The notes beneath the pieces were generated by a model that worked only from the letters and a program-made list of their open reading frames with translations, ran no database searches and was not told where the DNA came from. From NCBI GenBank assembly GCA_046349035.1, contig JAXMDC010000002.1, positions 434,001 through 498,000 on the forward strand: a stretch of 64,000 bases of DNA, read 5' to 3'. The DNA is from JAXMDC01 sp046349035. Its GTDB lineage: Bacteria > Pseudomonadota > Alphaproteobacteria > Rhizobiales > Kaistiaceae. Made by a program: the position numbers and the translations under genes. Below, one piece after another: positions 9,220 to 18,272 of the stretch (position 1 is the first letter of the stretch; each line of letters opens with the position of its first letter).

Positions 9220-9786
9220 CTATTTCGCGGCGACGACGGCGCTCGCCTTCATCGCATAGCCGACTTGCGCAAGTTCGGTTGAAACGCCGCTGACCGAGAG
9301 TGTCCCGGTCACCGAGATCGGCTCCCACAGGCCGCTCGACGCGTAGCCCTGCGGCACCTCCACCAGCACCAGCTGATTGGCCGGCGGCGGCGGGACGTGA
9401 ATGCACGCACCGACGAAAGGCACCAGCAGCAGCTGGGTGACCTTGGTGCCGTTGAAGGCCAGCGGCAGGATAAAGCCGGAGAGCTTGACCTCCTTGTTGT
9501 CGAGGTCTTTGCGGAAGGCGACACCCGACGAGATTCCGAGCATTTCCTCGACCGTCGTGGTCTTGGCATTGGCAGCGTTTTCCGCGTCGTTGGTCACCTG
9601 ATTGTGCTGCACCGTGCCGGTAAGCTGACGGACCTTGTCGCCGACGATCGCCGACGCCGGGACCAGATCCGACCATGTGATCTCGATCGGCGCGGCCCGT
9701 GACGGGAGAGCGGTCGCGGCGGTAACCGCAAAGGCAACGGCGACCCCGACTGCAACCGGTCCCAATGAAGAAAGCCTGGTTCGCAT
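9220..9786 (-). CDS. Exported DUF3299 family protein
   Basis: The start at 9786 is chosen because GGAGG lies nine bases upstream; the longer frame from 9819 has none. The 188-residue product has a signal peptide ending PSRAAP. The family pattern follows: EITWSDLVP, then KEVKLSGFILPL, LLLVPFVGACIHVPPPPANQ and a C-terminal ISVTGTLSV. DUF3299 proteins are periplasmic and, as I recall, often sit beside FtsX/MacB-type ABC transporters implicated in metal supply. Such a permease gene lies 2.3 kb away on the other strand. A metal-related role is inference. Confidence 0.8.
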   Translation of the reverse strand: MRTRLSSLGPVAVGVAVAFAVTAATALPSRAAPIEITWSDLVPASAIVGDKVRQLTGTVQHNQVTNDAENAANAKTTTVEEMLGISSGVAFRKDLDNKEVKLSGFILPLAFNGTKVTQLLLVPFVGACIHVPPPPANQLVLVEVPQGYASSGLWEPISVTGTLSVSGVSTELAQVGYAMKASAVVAAK

Positions 9787-10035
9787 CGTCCCGGTCCTCC
9801 ATGCTCCCGAGGGGCACATCGTTCGCGGCGCGGTGCCCCAGCCGGCGGAATCTCACGGAAATCCAGTATAGCGTAAAGGCCGGTGGAACGAAGGGCGGCG
9901 AAATTAACGCCCTTCACAATTCCGCCAGCGACCGCCTTGGCCGGCACGGTCCGCTTGTTGCCGCCCGGCCGAGGCCATAGGTTCTCGGCCAAGGCGGCGT
10001 TGGCCGCCCCGTGAATGGGAGGAAGGGAGAGTATT

Positions 10036-11112
10036 ATGATCGGACGTACCATTGCTTATGGGGTGGCCGCGCTGGCTGGCTGCTTGGTCGCGGCGAATGC
10101 CTTGGCCCAAGGCGCTCTGCCGCCGAAGCCGCGCGACTGGGACAAGGAGATGACTGCGGCCCTTCAAAAGGCGAAGGACGCAGCTGGCTTCGAGTGGCTG
10201 GGAACGCTGAACCGGCTTTGTGTGCTGCCGCCGTCGAACGGCGCGCCGAGCACCGCCGATGCCGTTCCCGCGTATGTCGCCGACCCCAAGACTGCACCGC
10301 CCCGCGAGACCTGGTACGCCGACCCCGCCAAGGTTGCTGACGACTTCTACTGGCTCGGCGGTAAGGTCCACTCCGCGTGGGTCTTCGGCGACGAGAAGGA
10401 CGGCTATTTCCTGTTCGACCAGCAGTACACTTACAATTCCGAGGAGCTTGTCCTCGGCGGCATGAAGAAGCTCGGCCTCGATGTGTCGAAGGTGAAGTAC
10501 CACTTCACCTCGCATGATCACGGCGACCATGTCGGCGCGATCCAGATGATCAACAAGGCCGCTCCCGACGCCAAGGACGTCATGGGCACCGCCGACTATC
10601 AGGACATGCTGAAGTTCCCCAAGCGCAATACCGGCGTGACGCCGCTCAACCCGGCCAACGTCATCCAGGTCGATAAGCCGACCACCTTCACGCTCGGTTC
10701 GCGCAGCGTGCAGGTTATCCCGACCCCGGGCCACACTCCGGGCACCACGTCCTACATCTTCACGGTCACCGATCGCGGCAAGCCGCTGACCGTCGCCTAT
10801 AGCGGCGGAACCGCCTTCAACTTCCAGACCGACAAGGCGGATCCGGGCGTCCCCAATCTTCAGCAGTACATCAACTCCAACCAGGCCCTCGCCGACGCCG
10901 CCATGAAGGCCAAGGCGACCATGCTGATCTCGAACCACTCCGAGTTCGATATGGCGGACAAGAAGGCGAAGATGCTGCGCGGTCGCGCGGCCGACGAGGC
11001 GAACCCGTTTGCCCTCGGCGAGGATTGGACGCAGCGCTATTTCCAGGTTGCGATCAATTGCGCCGAGTACAAGAGCCTCCAGCTGCAGCGCGACGCTGCC
11101 GGCGGCAAATAG
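10036..11112 (+). CDS. Exported metallo-beta-lactamase-fold hydrolase, subclass B3-like
   Basis: A 358-residue protein. The ATG at 10036 is used because GGGAG lies just upstream; an in-frame ATG at 10015 lies before this site. A signal peptide ends at NALAQ. The zinc ligands of the fold are visible: HDHGDH (HxHxDH), the histidine in PTPGHTPG, and NHSEFD near the C-terminus. The layout resembles B3 beta-lactamases and related periplasmic hydrolases, but the long N-terminal region and the family's breadth leave the substrate open. It stands alone on the plus strand. Confidence 0.78.
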   Translation: MIGRTIAYGVAALAGCLVAANALAQGALPPKPRDWDKEMTAALQKAKDAAGFEWLGTLNRLCVLPPSNGAPSTADAVPAYVADPKTAPPRETWYADPAKVADDFYWLGGKVHSAWVFGDEKDGYFLFDQQYTYNSEELVLGGMKKLGLDVSKVKYHFTSHDHGDHVGAIQMINKAAPDAKDVMGTADYQDMLKFPKRNTGVTPLNPANVIQVDKPTTFTLGSRSVQVIPTPGHTPGTTSYIFTVTDRGKPLTVAYSGGTAFNFQTDKADPGVPNLQQYINSNQALADAAMKAKATMLISNHSEFDMADKKAKMLRGRAADEANPFALGEDWTQRYFQVAINCAEYKSLQLQRDAAGGK

Positions 11113-11188
11113 TCGATCGGCCAGTCTCTACGGCTTGGACGCGCGGCGGCCTTCGGGCCGCCGCAGTCGTTTTGGGCGGAAGGGCCGC

Positions 11189-11944
11189 TCAGCGGTCGAC
11201 ATTCGGGGCGGGCTTGGCGGCCGATGGGGGTGCGTTGGCGAGCGCCGCTGCTGCGGCGATCGCGTCTGCCCCGCAGCTGACCGCTGCCCGCACCGCATAG
11301 CCTACCGCCGGGTCGTTGATGACCGCCGGATCGGCGGGCAGCTTCAACTGCCGGATGATCATCGCTGCGACCGGATCGATATTGGCCTGCACGCGGCGAT
11401 CGACCAGGCAGTCGGCCGGGCTGTTGACCGCCTCGACGTCGGGGTAGTCCCATTCGAAGTCGTAGAAGAACTCGGCGTCGAACACATCGATGCCGGCGCC
11501 GCGCCGCACATCCGCGGGTTCGGCCAACGGCAGGGTGAATTCGACAAATAGCTTGCCGGCGAAAAAGCGCGCCTTGAGATCGCTCGGCTCCCCCGCCGCC
11601 ACCGGCCGGCCTGCTACCGTCAGGCGGGTGTAGTAGTCGGCGCGCGCGATCCATCCCAGATTCTCGGTGAGTGCCCGAGCGGTCTCTTCCTCGCTGACGC
11701 TGCCGTCCTTATCGGTGTCGGCTTCGAGCTTGAAGACCGCGCTGTAGTCGTAGTCGAAGGACCACTTCTCGCGCGCCGCAGTAAGGCGTCCCTGGCCGTC
11801 GAACAATGCCGTAACCTTGACCACCGGAAAGACGTGCGGATGGGCAGCCGCCGGGGGAGGGGCGAGCGATAGAACGGCGGTTGCGAGGCAAAGCGCTCCG
11901 GTGAGGGGCTGGACTCTGCGCGAAAAAGGGCGGCGTCTCAGCAT
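11189..11944 (-). CDS. Exported DUF1007 family protein
   Basis: A 251-residue exported protein that begins its mature part with AHPHVFPVVKVTALFDGQGR, the typical DUF1007 start. A DTDKDGSVSEEE loop near residue 77 looks like an EF-hand calcium site. WSFDYDYSAVFKLEAD and FYDFEWDY are also family-like. DUF1007 proteins are often found next to nickel/cobalt efflux permeases and are thought to be periplasmic accessory proteins. Here the nearest transporter gene is the permease at 12123, divergently transcribed. Function is inferred from family only. Confidence 0.8.
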   Translation of the reverse strand: MLRRRPFSRRVQPLTGALCLATAVLSLAPPPAAAHPHVFPVVKVTALFDGQGRLTAAREKWSFDYDYSAVFKLEADTDKDGSVSEEETARALTENLGWIARADYYTRLTVAGRPVAAGEPSDLKARFFAGKLFVEFTLPLAEPADVRRGAGIDVFDAEFFYDFEWDYPDVEAVNSPADCLVDRRVQANIDPVAAMIIRQLKLPADPAVINDPAVGYAVRAAVSCGADAIAAAAALANAPPSAAKPAPNVDR

Positions 11945-12122
11945 CGGCTTTCCAAGGTCGGACGATAACGGCAGCCGAGCTTATGCCGCGAGCGGCGAAA
12001 GCACCAAACCCCAGGGTCGGCGCCACCGGCAGTAAGCCGAGGCCGGCATGGCGGGGGAGGGGAGACCGGCCTAAACTCCACGCGGCCCTTCGCAGGCGGC
12101 CGCTTCAGAACGGTACCCATCT

Positions 12123-13361
12123 ATGCTTATGCTCAGCCTCGCCGCGAAAAGCCTCGCCAATCGCCGGGGCGTCGCGCTTCTGACGGTGTTCTCGATTGCC
12201 GTCAGCGTCCTCCTCTTCCTCGGCGTCGAGAAGATCCGCCAGGGCGCGCGAGACTCCTTCTTCAACGCCATCGCCGGCACCGATGTGATGATCGGCCCGC
12301 GAAGCGGCGAGGTGCCGCTGCTGCTGAACGCCGTATTCCACGTCGGCGGCGGCGACGAGATCGCCTGGTCGAGCTTCGCCGAGATCGCCAAGCGGACCGA
12401 CCTTGCTTGGAGCGTACCGCTCGGGCTCGGCGACGAGCATCGCGGCTTCACGGTCCTTGGGACCACGCCGGCCTATTTCGAGCGCTACAAGTACCGCGTC
12501 GATCGCCAGCTCGCATTTGCCGCCGGCGCAGCGTTCGCCGATCTCTTCGATGCCGTGCTGGGTGCCGACGCGGCGGCCAGCCTCGGCCTGCGGGTAGGCG
12601 ACACGCTGGCGCTGCAGCACTTGTCGGCCGACGCAGGGGCCCCAGCGCGTCCGCTTTCTTTCCGCGTCTCTGGCATTCTCGCCAACACCGGAACGCCCGT
12701 CGACCGGACGATCCACATCAGCCTCGCCGCCCGCGAGGCCCTCCGCCGCGCCGCGTCGGCGGCGACTGCCCCATCGCTCGACGAACTGCGCCGCGCCGAT
12801 CTGACGCCGACCACCATCAGCGCCGCCTTTGCCGGCATGAAGAGTGTGATCGGCGTGTTCGGCTTCCAGCGCTTCGTCAATCAGTATGCTGGCGAACCGC
12901 TGATGGCGGTGCTGCCCGGTGTCGCCCTTGCTGGACTCTGGTCGATCACCGAGGCGGTCGAAACCGCGCTCGCAGCGATTTCGGCCATGGTTGTGGTGAC
13001 GGCGCTGGTCGCCATGACCAACACCATTCTCTCCACCCTTAACGCCCGCCGACGCGAAATGGCGATCCTCCGCGCCGTCGGCGCCCGGCCGAGCCACATC
13101 TTCGCCCTGCTCGCCAGCGAGGCCGCCGGCCTTGCTATCGCCGGTACACTGGTTGGCGTCGGCGCTCTCTATCTCGCGCTGTGGCTCCTGGCGGCGCCGA
13201 TCGAGCGCCTCGCCGGCTTGTCGCTGCCGCTGACCGCTCCCGGCGAAGCCGAGCTGGCAATGTTCGCCGCGATCGTGATCGCCGGATTTCTCGCCGGTCT
13301 CATCCCGGCGCTTCGCGCCTACTTCACCTCGCTCGGCGACGGCATCGTCGTCCGCACCTGA
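12123..13361 (+). CDS. FtsX/MacB-type ABC transporter permease
   Basis: A 412-residue inner-membrane protein. One N-terminal membrane helix (about 15-34) is followed by a large periplasmic domain (about 40-260) and three C-terminal helices (about 280-305, 328-355 and 375-400). A cytoplasmic STLNARRREMAILRAVGARPSHI segment, typical of the ATPase coupling helix, precedes the second-last helix pair. This is the LolC/MacB/FtsX layout. No ATP-binding gene lies next to it, so the partner must be encoded elsewhere or lost. The neighbours DUF1007 and DUF3299 suggest a metal-linked function. Confidence 0.8.
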   Translation: MLMLSLAAKSLANRRGVALLTVFSIAVSVLLFLGVEKIRQGARDSFFNAIAGTDVMIGPRSGEVPLLLNAVFHVGGGDEIAWSSFAEIAKRTDLAWSVPLGLGDEHRGFTVLGTTPAYFERYKYRVDRQLAFAAGAAFADLFDAVLGADAAASLGLRVGDTLALQHLSADAGAPARPLSFRVSGILANTGTPVDRTIHISLAAREALRRAASAATAPSLDELRRADLTPTTISAAFAGMKSVIGVFGFQRFVNQYAGEPLMAVLPGVALAGLWSITEAVETALAAISAMVVVTALVAMTNTILSTLNARRREMAILRAVGARPSHIFALLASEAAGLAIAGTLVGVGALYLALWLLAAPIERLAGLSLPLTAPGEAELAMFAAIVIAGFLAGLIPALRAYFTSLGDGIVVRT

Positions 13362-13366
13362 CGGCT

Positions 13367-14356
13367 TCAGCCCCGACGCCCGCGCTTGCGCATCAGCCGT
13401 CCGATCCGCGCGAGGCCCCTTCGATGCCAAGCGGCGCGGGGTGGCGCCGGCCGGCGCGGCGTGGCGAGGATCGCTTGGCATGCCTCACGGAGGAACGTCG
13501 TTACTCCATCGAGCGAGGGCCGCGTCAGGAGCAGCGGCTCTGCGAAGACGCGTGCGTAGTCGGCCGGGGAGCGGTCGAGCTCGGCGACATGGGCGGCGAA
13601 GGCAGCCAAAGTGTCGAAGTGAATGCGGTTGACGATCGCCTTCGGATTGAAGTCGCGCCCATACCACGGGTCGGAATAGTAAAGCGGCACGCAGCCGCCG
13701 ACCCAGGCGTGCAGCGCCTTCTCCGTGTAATAGCCCGGGAACGCCGAGTTCTCGAAGCAGAGGTTGAATCGATAGCCGGGCAGGAGCTCATACTTCGACC
13801 TCAGCCAGGGCCGCTCGCCGACATTGCCGAAGAGGTCGACGTCGCCGACCGCCCGCAACGCGTCGACCGCCATCATCCGGTGCCGCTCTGCATTACCGGC
13901 AACGAAACAGCAGAAGCGCCTCGCCTCGTTTGCATGCTGAAGTGGGCGAGGGGCCATCAGTGTCTCGATCGCCACCGGCGCCTCGAAGTTGTGATTGAAT
14001 CGCTTCGTCTCCGGGTCGGTCGTCACATAGCCGGGCCATGCCAGCTGTCCGTACCAGAGCGGTAGCCGACAGTTCCTTCCGCCATAGTCGTCGAAGTCCG
14101 ACGAAACCGAATAGCGCCACCGCGAGAAGTCGGGGCGCTGGTTCTCCCACACAAACCCGATGGTTCGCTGCGGGTATTGCGGCGGCCTGTCGTTGAACAC
14201 GCTGGCGAGAACGATGTCGGCCTCGTGCTCATCGTCGGCGGCTTCGAATCGGCCGATCGCCCGCTCGATCAAGTAGGGCACGAACCCCTGCCGTAGCGAG
14301 AACGACGCCCACATGGCGACGGCGGCAATCCGGATCGGCCTCTCCGCCATCGGCAT
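13367..14356 (-). CDS. Glycosyltransferase family 10 (fucosyltransferase-type)
   Basis: A 329-residue protein with no signal peptide. The donor-binding motif of GT10 alpha-1,3/4-fucosyltransferases is clear: FNLCFENSAFPGYYTEKAL followed by AWVGGCVPLYYSD. Upstream, RTIGFVWENQ and RRFCCFVAGNAERHRM fit the family. It would move L-fucose from GDP-fucose to a glycan. The GDP-fucose pathway genes (manC, gmd, fcl) lie 7-10 kb to the right on the same strand. The basic C-terminus (MRKRGRRG) suggests membrane association. Acceptor and linkage cannot be read from sequence. Confidence 0.85.
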   Translation of the reverse strand: MPMAERPIRIAAVAMWASFSLRQGFVPYLIERAIGRFEAADDEHEADIVLASVFNDRPPQYPQRTIGFVWENQRPDFSRWRYSVSSDFDDYGGRNCRLPLWYGQLAWPGYVTTDPETKRFNHNFEAPVAIETLMAPRPLQHANEARRFCCFVAGNAERHRMMAVDALRAVGDVDLFGNVGERPWLRSKYELLPGYRFNLCFENSAFPGYYTEKALHAWVGGCVPLYYSDPWYGRDFNPKAIVNRIHFDTLAAFAAHVAELDRSPADYARVFAEPLLLTRPSLDGVTTFLREACQAILATPRRPAPPRAAWHRRGLARIGRLMRKRGRRG

Positions 14357-14474
14357 CCCTTATCCGTCGCTCACCGCCACCAGCGGCCGCCCCCTGGACA
14401 CTCAAACCAGCCGCAGGCTCGCGCCACCGAACGGCGCGGCCGCCTCCTAACCCCAGCAGAAAAGGACCACGCCT

Positions 14475-16169
14475 ATGGGTTGGACCGGAACGCCCCCCAA
14501 CAAGACCTTCGTCCGCACCGATGGAACTTATACCGGCAGCGGCGTCTACGCGCAGGAGAAAGCCGCCGGCATCGGCATCGTCGAAACTAACCTCGACGCC
14601 ACCGAATACGATATGGCCCAAGGCATCAACGCCTGTCTCCTCAAGGACGGCGGCAACAAGCCGACTGCGCTCATCGACGCCAACGGCTACGGCTTCACCA
14701 ACCTCGCGACGCTGGCGAGCGCCAACGAGGCCTCGATCGCCTCATCGGCGACGACCGACGTGCTCGGCTCCGCCGCGCTCTTCAACGCCGTCACCGGCGC
14801 CACCACCATCACTTCGCTCGGCAGTGGCGCCAACCGCCTGAAGTTCGTCCGCTTCACCGGGGCGCTGACGCTGACTCACAACGCGACGTCGCTGATCCTC
14901 CCCGGCGGGGTCAACATCGCCACCGCGCCCGGCGACACTATGGTCGTCGCCTCCGACGCCGCGTCCAACGCCCGCGTCCTCGCCTATCAGAGCGCCGGCG
15001 TAAGCCTCGCCAGCGTCGCCCAGAACAAAGTGCTCGGTCGCGTCACCGCCGGCACCGGGCTGGTCGAGGCCCTGTCGGGCACGCAAGTGACCGCGCTTCT
15101 CGATGCTGTCGCGGGCGACGCCGGTTCCGGCGGCACCAAGGGGCTTGTCCCGGCTCCCGCGGCCGGCGACGCCGCCGCGGGAAAGTACCTCTCCGCCGGC
15201 GGTGCCTTCAGCGTGCCCACCATCGCCTCGCTGATCCCACAGGGACGGCTGACGCTGACCAGCCTCACCGCGATGATCGCCAGCGACGTCAGCGCCGCGA
15301 CCTCGGTCTATTACACGCCCTATGTCGGCAACTACGTGCCGATCTGGAACGGCTCGGTCTTCGTCGTGTCGACCTTCTCCGAGCTGACGCTGTCGCTCGT
15401 CGCCAACCACACTTCGAACACGCTCTACGACGTCTTCGTGTTCCTGAACTCCGGCGTGCCGACCCTCGGCACCGGGCCCGCCTGGTCCAATCCCGGCAAT
15501 TTCGTCAGCGCCGGCACGCTGACCACCGGCACAGCCAACCGCGGCACCGGCGCCGGCACCACCGAGCTCGAACGCAAGAACGGCCTCTGGACCAACAAGG
15601 TGTCGATGACCGCCCGCAACGGCGCCACCACCTACAGCGTCGGCGCCAACCAGGGCACCTACCTCGGCACCATCTGGATCGACGCCACGGCGGGGCAGAT
15701 CACCTGCCACGTTAGCTGGGGGCAGAACCGCAAATGGGGAGTGTGGAACGCGTATAATCGGCTGCCGATTACCTTGCTGGCGGGGGATTCAAATGCGAGT
15801 TGGACATACACTGGCGCTTATCGCGCATCGCGCAACGACCCTGGGAACTCGGTGACGGTTCTTTGCGGGTTGGCCGAGGAAAGAGTCAGTGCCAGGCGTG
15901 GGCAGTCGGTTGGGCAAAGCGGCTCGGGCGGGTATACATTGGGTATCGGTCAAAACAGCACGACTGTAGCCACAGGGTTCCAGCCCGCATGTGACTTCGC
16001 GGCGGCGGCGGGGGGCGTGCAGATTGCGAACTCTCTTGCCTCCCTTGATGCCAGCCCCTTTTTCGGCCTGTCGGCTTTCTGCTCGATCGAAAAATCAGCC
16101 GCAGCGACTACGACCTGGATCAGTGGGAAGCAAGCGTCAATGCAGCTTGACGTGCGCTGGTGGGGCTAG
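14475..16169 (+). CDS. Phage tail fibre-like protein
   Basis: A 564-residue Ala/Gly/Thr-rich protein. Several features are typical of phage tail fibres and receptor-binding proteins. These include a GLVPAPAAGDAAAGKYL segment near residue 220, repeated short beta-type segments, an N-terminal GTYTGSGVYAQEKAAG adapter-like part and a C-terminal domain (about 330-564) rich in aromatic and small residues. An intergenic AGAAAAGGA precedes the ATG. No other virion gene is adjacent. It sits between a GT10 gene and an FkbM gene, so it is an isolated prophage piece or cargo. Phage lysis genes appear 17 kb to the right. Confidence 0.7.
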   Translation: MGWTGTPPNKTFVRTDGTYTGSGVYAQEKAAGIGIVETNLDATEYDMAQGINACLLKDGGNKPTALIDANGYGFTNLATLASANEASIASSATTDVLGSAALFNAVTGATTITSLGSGANRLKFVRFTGALTLTHNATSLILPGGVNIATAPGDTMVVASDAASNARVLAYQSAGVSLASVAQNKVLGRVTAGTGLVEALSGTQVTALLDAVAGDAGSGGTKGLVPAPAAGDAAAGKYLSAGGAFSVPTIASLIPQGRLTLTSLTAMIASDVSAATSVYYTPYVGNYVPIWNGSVFVVSTFSELTLSLVANHTSNTLYDVFVFLNSGVPTLGTGPAWSNPGNFVSAGTLTTGTANRGTGAGTTELERKNGLWTNKVSMTARNGATTYSVGANQGTYLGTIWIDATAGQITCHVSWGQNRKWGVWNAYNRLPITLLAGDSNASWTYTGAYRASRNDPGNSVTVLCGLAEERVSARRGQSVGQSGSGGYTLGIGQNSTTVATGFQPACDFAAAAGGVQIANSLASLDASPFFGLSAFCSIEKSAAATTTWISGKQASMQLDVRWWG

Positions 16170-16383
16170 GCGAAACCACTCTGAGGCGCCAGCGAAATTA
16201 CTGCAGGGGAGCCACCCTAAATGCATCGTAGTCCCCTAAGCGCAGCGCGGTAGCGGTCGCCGAAGACCGAGCGGAAGGAGCGCCCAGAGAGGCAGCTTGG
16301 ATAGAGGCGCGTCTGCTCAGAGGATCCTATTCCGAACCTTCGCGATACCGGTGTCAACTCGATTGCTTGGCTCAGGGGAGCGG

Positions 16384-17184
16384 TCACGCCGCAAGACCTG
16401 AGGGGGGCCGCTTGCGATACCACGCGTCCCAGGCGGAGAGGTTGCGAAAGCGCCGCTGATACCCGTTCCGCTCCATCAACAAATCGATCTCGCGCTCGGC
16501 GTTTGTGTGGTTGTGCTCAACCGAGAACAACTTCACATCGTACCGGCCGAAATCGAAAGCGCCGAGGATGGACAATTCGCTGCCCTCCGTGTCGATGCTC
16601 ATATAATCTATGGTCGTCGGAGCTTTGAATCCCCTGAGCAGATCGATCAAGGTCACCGTATTGACTTGAATCGACTTTGCCTTCTTGCGGAACTTCGGGT
16701 GCCTTTCGTCCGGTGCCGACGAGGCGAGCGTGCTGAGTTCCGGTTTTGCGGGGACGAGAAATTCGACATTCTCGCCGCCGGTTGCGGAAACGCACAAATC
16801 GGAAATGGCCGCCGAGCGATTTTGTCTGAGGGCCGCATGCCATAGCGGGTTCGGCTCCGCCAGGAGGCCTCTCCATCCGAATGACTTCTCCAGCAGATAA
16901 GTATTCGACAGCGACTTCCCGTCGGTGGCGCCGAACTCCACGAAATATCCGTCCCGCGCGCTCCCGCATTCAAAGAGCACCCAGAGATCCTGTAATATTT
17001 GCGCGTGAGTTTCGCCAACATTGTCCAGGCAAAAACGCAGGAAGCTCCGTTCGTCATTCGTTAGTGCGCGGATTTCGTCGGCGAGGAAGTTGCTCCATGA
17101 GCCGGACCGGTCAGAGGGCTCGTGCGTTCCGCGGCGGCGAATCGCCCGCAGCGGGTGGCGCAAAAACCGCGTCAGATGCCCCAT
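16384..17184 (-). CDS. FkbM family methyltransferase (first of three intact copies)
   Basis: The start at 17184 follows AAGGAGG about nine bases upstream; the much longer open frame to 17457 has no support. The 266-residue product has the SAM-binding start GYFVEFGATDGKSLSNTYLLE, then LLAEPNP and IDYMSIDTEGSELSIL, which are typical FkbM motifs. The C-terminus carries VKLFSVEHNHTNAE. FkbM enzymes O-methylate sugars or polyketides; here, inside a glycan locus, sugar O-methylation is the likely role. An Arg-rich N-terminus precedes the catalytic domain. Confidence 0.82.
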   Translation of the reverse strand: MGHLTRFLRHPLRAIRRRGTHEPSDRSGSWSNFLADEIRALTNDERSFLRFCLDNVGETHAQILQDLWVLFECGSARDGYFVEFGATDGKSLSNTYLLEKSFGWRGLLAEPNPLWHAALRQNRSAAISDLCVSATGGENVEFLVPAKPELSTLASSAPDERHPKFRKKAKSIQVNTVTLIDLLRGFKAPTTIDYMSIDTEGSELSILGAFDFGRYDVKLFSVEHNHTNAEREIDLLMERNGYQRRFRNLSAWDAWYRKRPPSGLAA

Positions 17185-17380
17185 CTCGGCTCCCCTCCTT
17201 TCCGCTGCGCCGGTTCCCACCACAATCGAACGGCGAACGGCTTGCTGCCTCCCGGCGTTGGCGCCGCGTCGAGGCGGCTCACCGGCCATCGCTTGATGGC
17301 GAGCGCCGCGCCCGTTACGGCTACCCACTAAGTTCTGCCGGAGGTCACGCAGGATTGCGAGTGAAGGCACGGAAGGCTGA

Positions 17381-18178
17381 CTAGCGCATGAGCAATATGT
17401 CGCCGCGAGCCAGCGAGGCGAGCTGTTCGGTCGGCCGGATATCCAGATCGGCGCCAAGCCGGACGAAGCCGCGGTAGCGCGCGCCCAGCTCGGCCAACAG
17501 CGGCCTCATGCGCGGGCCATACTTGGAGCCGTTGAACTCCAGAACCATGGGTGCGGAGAAGTCAGCAGGCAGTCCGCGAACGACCTCTGGCTCGTGACCT
17601 TCGACATCGATCCAGAGCAAACCCACCTGGCGGCCTCCCAAGATGTCGCGGAGTGGCCCAAGCGCAATATCCGTACCATCAACAGAAATTGTATGCGCCC
17701 CGTGGTTGGTGAGGCTACGGTTGAGGGTAGCCCTCCCTATCCGGTCACTCGCCGCGACGTTAAGCGCCTCTACGCGATCAGTGAGGCCGTTAAGCGCAAG
17801 GTTCGTGGTTAGAAGATGGAAATTCGCGAGATCCGGTTCGATAGCTATGCCCGACGCGAACCGGCCGCTTTTCATCGCATAGATAGTCTGCGTTCCGATG
17901 TTCGCCCCGACATCGACGAAGGGACCAACCGAGAGATCGGCGTTCCGCAAGGCCGAAAGCACGAATTCAAAATCGGCCCGCTGCCAATTCTTCTCTCGAA
18001 TGATCGTGCCCCCAATCATTCGGTCGGCGGGATTGATCGCGACTCGATGGTCGCCGCAATCCACTATGATGGCTAGACCCTCGTTCCCCAGGCGATCAAG
18101 TACCGCCCGGCGGACCACTCGCCGGGTCGAAATGAGCCTGTCTCGTGCCGCTCGAAGCCGCCGCCCCAACTTTGGCAT
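17381..18178 (-). CDS. FkbM family methyltransferase (second copy)
   Basis: A 265-residue protein. The ATG at 18178 is preferred, with GGGAGG just upstream. Key motifs are GPFVDVGANIGTQTIYAM (SAM motif I), IAIEPDLANFHLL, LNVAASD and LLWIDVEGHEPEVV. It probably methylates a sugar hydroxyl in the surface glycan. A run of 13 Gs on the coding strand lies 53-65 bases upstream of the start, which could make expression switchable. It shares strand with the neighbouring glycan genes. Confidence 0.84.
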   Translation of the reverse strand: MPKLGRRLRAARDRLISTRRVVRRAVLDRLGNEGLAIIVDCGDHRVAINPADRMIGGTIIREKNWQRADFEFVLSALRNADLSVGPFVDVGANIGTQTIYAMKSGRFASGIAIEPDLANFHLLTTNLALNGLTDRVEALNVAASDRIGRATLNRSLTNHGAHTISVDGTDIALGPLRDILGGRQVGLLWIDVEGHEPEVVRGLPADFSAPMVLEFNGSKYGPRMRPLLAELGARYRGFVRLGADLDIRPTEQLASLARGDILLMR

Positions 18179-18230
18179 TCCGCCTCCCACATCATGACCT
18201 TGTCCGAGCGTCCAATCCCACTACAACCAA

Positions 18231-18243
18231 CCCCCCCCCCCCC
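18231..18243. repeat. Homopolymeric C13 (G13 on the minus strand) tract
   Basis: Thirteen consecutive Cs on the plus strand lie between the GT8 stop (18273) and the FkbM start (18178). Mononucleotide tracts of this length are prone to slipped-strand length change. It is the longest homopolymer I noticed in the window. Confidence 0.9.
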
Positions 18244-18272
18244 GCCGCGCTCTCGGTCAAGGCATCCCCAGG

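Noticed and set aside
12105..13481. Long minus-strand open frame (458 codons) opposite the ABC permease
   Set aside because: It is a GC-rich antisense shadow: Arg/Gly-rich, no motifs, no ribosome site, and the plus-strand permease explains the region.
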